Positions 62,102 through 64,000 of a stretch of 64,000 nt of DNA are shown here, in pieces (the first letter of the stretch is position 1; each line of letters begins with the position of its first letter). The notes under the pieces were generated by a model that was not told where the DNA came from, did no database searches, and saw only the letters and a list, made by a program, of their open reading frames with translations. Both the position numbers and the translations under genes were made by a program. The stretch comes from Pseudomonas chlororaphis subsp. piscium (GTDB taxonomy: Bacteria > Pseudomonadota > Gammaproteobacteria > Pseudomonadales > Pseudomonadaceae), in contig NZ_CP027707.1 in the NCBI RefSeq assembly GCF_003850345.1, forward strand, positions 6,129,001 to 6,193,000, read 5' to 3'.

Positions 62102-62581
62102 TCAGCTTTTGAGCAGTAGCGCGCCTTCGATCGGCACGTAGCGCGTGGCCGCGCGAATCAGCGAATTGGCGGTGAGTCCCGGCACGCCATAGGCAACCGC
62201 TTCGACGCCGTGCTTGTTGATGATGCGCTCGAGCAACAGGTCGAAATCGCCGTCGCCGGAGGCCAGCACCACTTCGTCGACATGGGCGGCGGCGTCCATG
62301 ATGTCGATGGTGATGCCCACGTCCCAGTCGCCCTTGGCCGAGCCGTCGCTGCGCTGGATGTAGGGTTTGAGTTTTACCGTGAAGCCCAGGTTGCGCAGGA
62401 TCTGCTGGAACTGCTGCTGCTTGCTGTCGCCCCGGTCGATCGCATAGGCGTAGGCCTCGACTATCTGCCCGCGTTGACTGATATCGGCCCACAGGGCGGC
62501 ATAGTTGAAGTGACAACCATAGGCTTGGCGCACGGTGTAATAGAGATTCTGGACATCGGCGAACACAGCGATTTTTTTCAC
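62102..62581 (-). CDS. NYN/LabA-like PIN-fold protein
   Basis: A 159-residue NYN (DUF88) domain. The acidic residues of a PIN-type nuclease site are visible: FADVQNLYY near the start, DWDVGITIDIMD in the middle and LASGDGDFDLLLERI. Such proteins are candidate RNases. It is paired with a DEDDh exonuclease gene. Substrate not known. Confidence 0.9.
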   Translation of the reverse strand: MKKIAVFADVQNLYYTVRQAYGCHFNYAALWADISQRGQIVEAYAYAIDRGDSKQQQFQQILRNLGFTVKLKPYIQRSDGSAKGDWDVGITIDIMDAAAHVDEVVLASGDGDFDLLLERIINKHGVEAVAYGVPGLTANSLIRAATRYVPIEGALLLKS

Positions 62582-62718
62582 CGCTTATCCTCATGGCGCT
62601 CACGCGCGCGAACTGGGCCGGGACTCAAACCCTGAAAAGTCGCCCAGTATGCCAGCCAGAAGGAAGGTTCCGCGAATAATCGGTCCGGGACGCAACGGCG
62701 TTCCGGACCGATGGCGGA

Positions 62719-63507
62719 TCAGACGAAGGAATCGTCGTCGGAAAAGAACGAGCTGTCGTCGTTGCCGTAGTCGGCATCGCTGAAGCCACCCTGGTCGTTG
62801 TTACCCCAGGAGTCGTTGTTGGCCATGCGCTGCTCGTCATTGCCCCAGCCACCCGCGTTGTCGCTGGCGGGTGCCGGTTCTTCCTTGATCACTTCGACGA
62901 TTTCCTGCGGCTGCTGGTTGCCGTGGAACAGGCTGCTGAGCCCTTGCGCCAGCATCACGCCGCCCGCCACGCCGGCGGCGGTCTTCAGCGCACCGCCGAG
63001 GAAGCTGCTGCCAGCCGCGGCCGGAGCCTGCTGGGGTGGCGCGGCATAGTTTTGCTGGGGATAGCCCTGTTGCGGCGCGCCGAAGTTCTGCTGTGGCTGC
63101 GGGTTGAACGCCGGCCGCGCCGGTTCGCGCCAACCACCGCCGGACGAGGCCGGAGCGCTTTGCGTAGGCGCCGGCTGCGGATCGCGGGAGCCGCTGCCGA
63201 AGATGCTCGAAAGAAACCCGCCACCACTGCTGGGCGCCGGTGCCGCAGCCTGGGATCTGGCCTGCTGCAGTTCGGCCTGCAGTTGCTGGACCTGCTGGGT
63301 GAGTTGCTTGTTCTGCTCGTCGAGGCTCTTGATTGCCGCCTCTTGCACCAGAATCGCCTGGGTCATGAAATACCCGGCGGCAGGCTGCCGGGTCAGATGC
63401 TCCTTGATCCGCGCCTCGGCCTGGGCGTCGCGCGGGGCTGAATCCTTCTCGGCTTGCTGCAACCGTGAAAACAGTCCATCGATCAGGGTTTGCTCTTCGC
63501 TGTTCAT
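62719..63507 (-). CDS. DUF2076 protein with low-complexity linker
   Basis: A 262-residue protein. The N-terminal DUF2076 part (MNSEEQTLIDGLFSRLQQAE, then a coiled coil about 60-85) is followed by a Pro/Gln/Gly-rich linker with QQNFGAPQQGYPQQNY, a short hydrophobic glycine-rich segment (FLGGALKTAAGVAGGVMLAQ) and an acidic tail rich in Asp and Ser. The start at 63507 has AGAGG upstream. Homologues have been called periplasmic, but no signal peptide is seen. Function unknown. Confidence 0.85.
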   Translation of the reverse strand: MNSEEQTLIDGLFSRLQQAEKDSAPRDAQAEARIKEHLTRQPAAGYFMTQAILVQEAAIKSLDEQNKQLTQQVQQLQAELQQARSQAAAPAPSSGGGFLSSIFGSGSRDPQPAPTQSAPASSGGGWREPARPAFNPQPQQNFGAPQQGYPQQNYAAPPQQAPAAAGSSFLGGALKTAAGVAGGVMLAQGLSSLFHGNQQPQEIVEVIKEEPAPASDNAGGWGNDEQRMANNDSWGNNDQGGFSDADYGNDDSSFFSDDDSFV

Positions 63508-63687
63508 GGCGACCTCTTTAGATTGCCGGTAAAAAACTGGGCCTTGCCTGTCATGCACAAGGTGCAACCAGTAATGGGGCTGCCCAGCGGGCTTTCAATA
63601 GCCTTTACCTAAGGTTTACGTTTGCTCGCCCGGGGGTCGCATCGGTTAAAGTGTCCAACCGCTTTTTGTGATCTGCGATAACCATTG

Positions 63688-64000
63688 ATGAATCCATTAA
63701 CCGTTCTGCGCGACTCCCTGTACTTCTGCCAGCGCAACCTGGGGCGCATCGTCCAGCTGTGCCTGCCGCTGGTGGTCCTCGAAGCGCTGCTGCAGCAAGC
63801 GGTCGACAGCTCGCTGGGCCCCGAGGCCTTTCCCGGCTACAGCGTGGTCGTCGGCCTGCTGATCTACCCGCTGTACACCGGGGTGCTGATCCTGTTTCTC
63901 GATGCCCGCAGCCGTGGCGAATCGCCATTGGCCCGCGACCTGTTCGCCGCGACTGTCAGCCTGTGGCCGCGTTTTGCCCTGCTGACCGCCATCAACACCC
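63688..64000 (+). CDS. YciC-like multipass membrane protein, N-terminal part (cut by window end)
   Basis: The ATG at 63688 opens a frame that runs off the window after 104 codons. MNPLTVLRDSLYFCQRNLG is followed by hydrophobic helices (IVQLCLPLVVLEALL and VVVGLLIYPLYTGVLILFL). This resembles the YciC/UPF0259 inner-membrane family. The function of that family is not established. Confidence 0.7.
   Translation, partial: MNPLTVLRDSLYFCQRNLGRIVQLCLPLVVLEALLQQAVDSSLGPEAFPGYSVVVGLLIYPLYTGVLILFLDARSRGESPLARDLFAATVSLWPRFALLTAINT

Overview
The window reads as a chromosomal segment of a Pseudomonas of the fluorescens complex, probably the P. chlororaphis/protegens side. The support is high-GC codon use, a katB-ankB-mscL neighbourhood in the order I remember for P. 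aeruginosa PA4604-PA4615, a complete has heme-acquisition operon, and two families of Pseudomonas-type REP palindromes. The species guess rests on remembered synteny only. I see no rRNA, tRNA, prophage, insertion sequence or CRISPR array.

Region by region. 1-11014: the end of a FadR-type regulator; the pyruvate-transporter operon cstA-ybdD-yjiA; a small methyltransferase; the PilZ adaptor mapZ; radA with a periplasmic protein; ankB-katB; mscL and a ferredoxin-NADP reductase. 11243-21374: rlmG; the cyanide-insensitive oxidase operon cioAB with a 56-residue DUF2474 gene behind a perfect ANR box; an MFS exporter; higBA; a DJ-1-like protein without its nucleophile; a DUF4879 protein; an NCS2 purine permease overlapping trmA.

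21546-31341: the has operon, all on the minus strand: ECF sigma HasI, anti-sigma HasS, receptor HasR, hemophore HasA and the type I exporter HasDEF. hasA is bracketed by RNA hairpins, and a Fur-like box precedes hasI.

31598-50536: a large catabolic block for hydroaromatic and aromatic acids. AroQ and an AroE-like enzyme handle quinate/shikimate. QuiC1 dehydrates 3-dehydroshikimate to protocatechuate, and PcaGH opens its ring. PcaQ, a TetR and an IclR are the regulators, with an MFS transporter and a chemoreceptor as accessories. A BenE/MocR pair sits inside. Between QuiC1 and PcaGH lies a less familiar set: an EamA transporter, a stand-alone paralogue of the QuiC1 barrel, a Gfo/Idh/MocA dehydrogenase, an IclR regulator and a ketosteroid-dehydrogenase-like flavoprotein. 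Recurrent operator motifs tie this set to the quinate genes: a PcaR-type GTTCGATAATCGCAC motif, an AACCAGTTAGT motif, an IclR-type TGGAA-N5-TTCCA motif and a PcaQ box. I infer a peripheral pathway that converts a cyclitol-like or alicyclic acid and drains to protocatechuate. This is the best candidate here for an undescribed system.

50675-64000: mostly housekeeping or poorly known genes: YpfJ metallopeptidase with an alpha/beta hydrolase, a HAD phosphatase overlapping tesB, a GNAT enzyme, a deacetylase, a flavoprotein, rhlE, a DMT exporter with an Lrp regulator, a DEDDh exonuclease, a NYN-domain protein, a DUF2076 protein and the start of a YciC-like membrane protein. A duplicated intergenic repeat carrying perfect DnaA-box sequences lies at 55805-56160.
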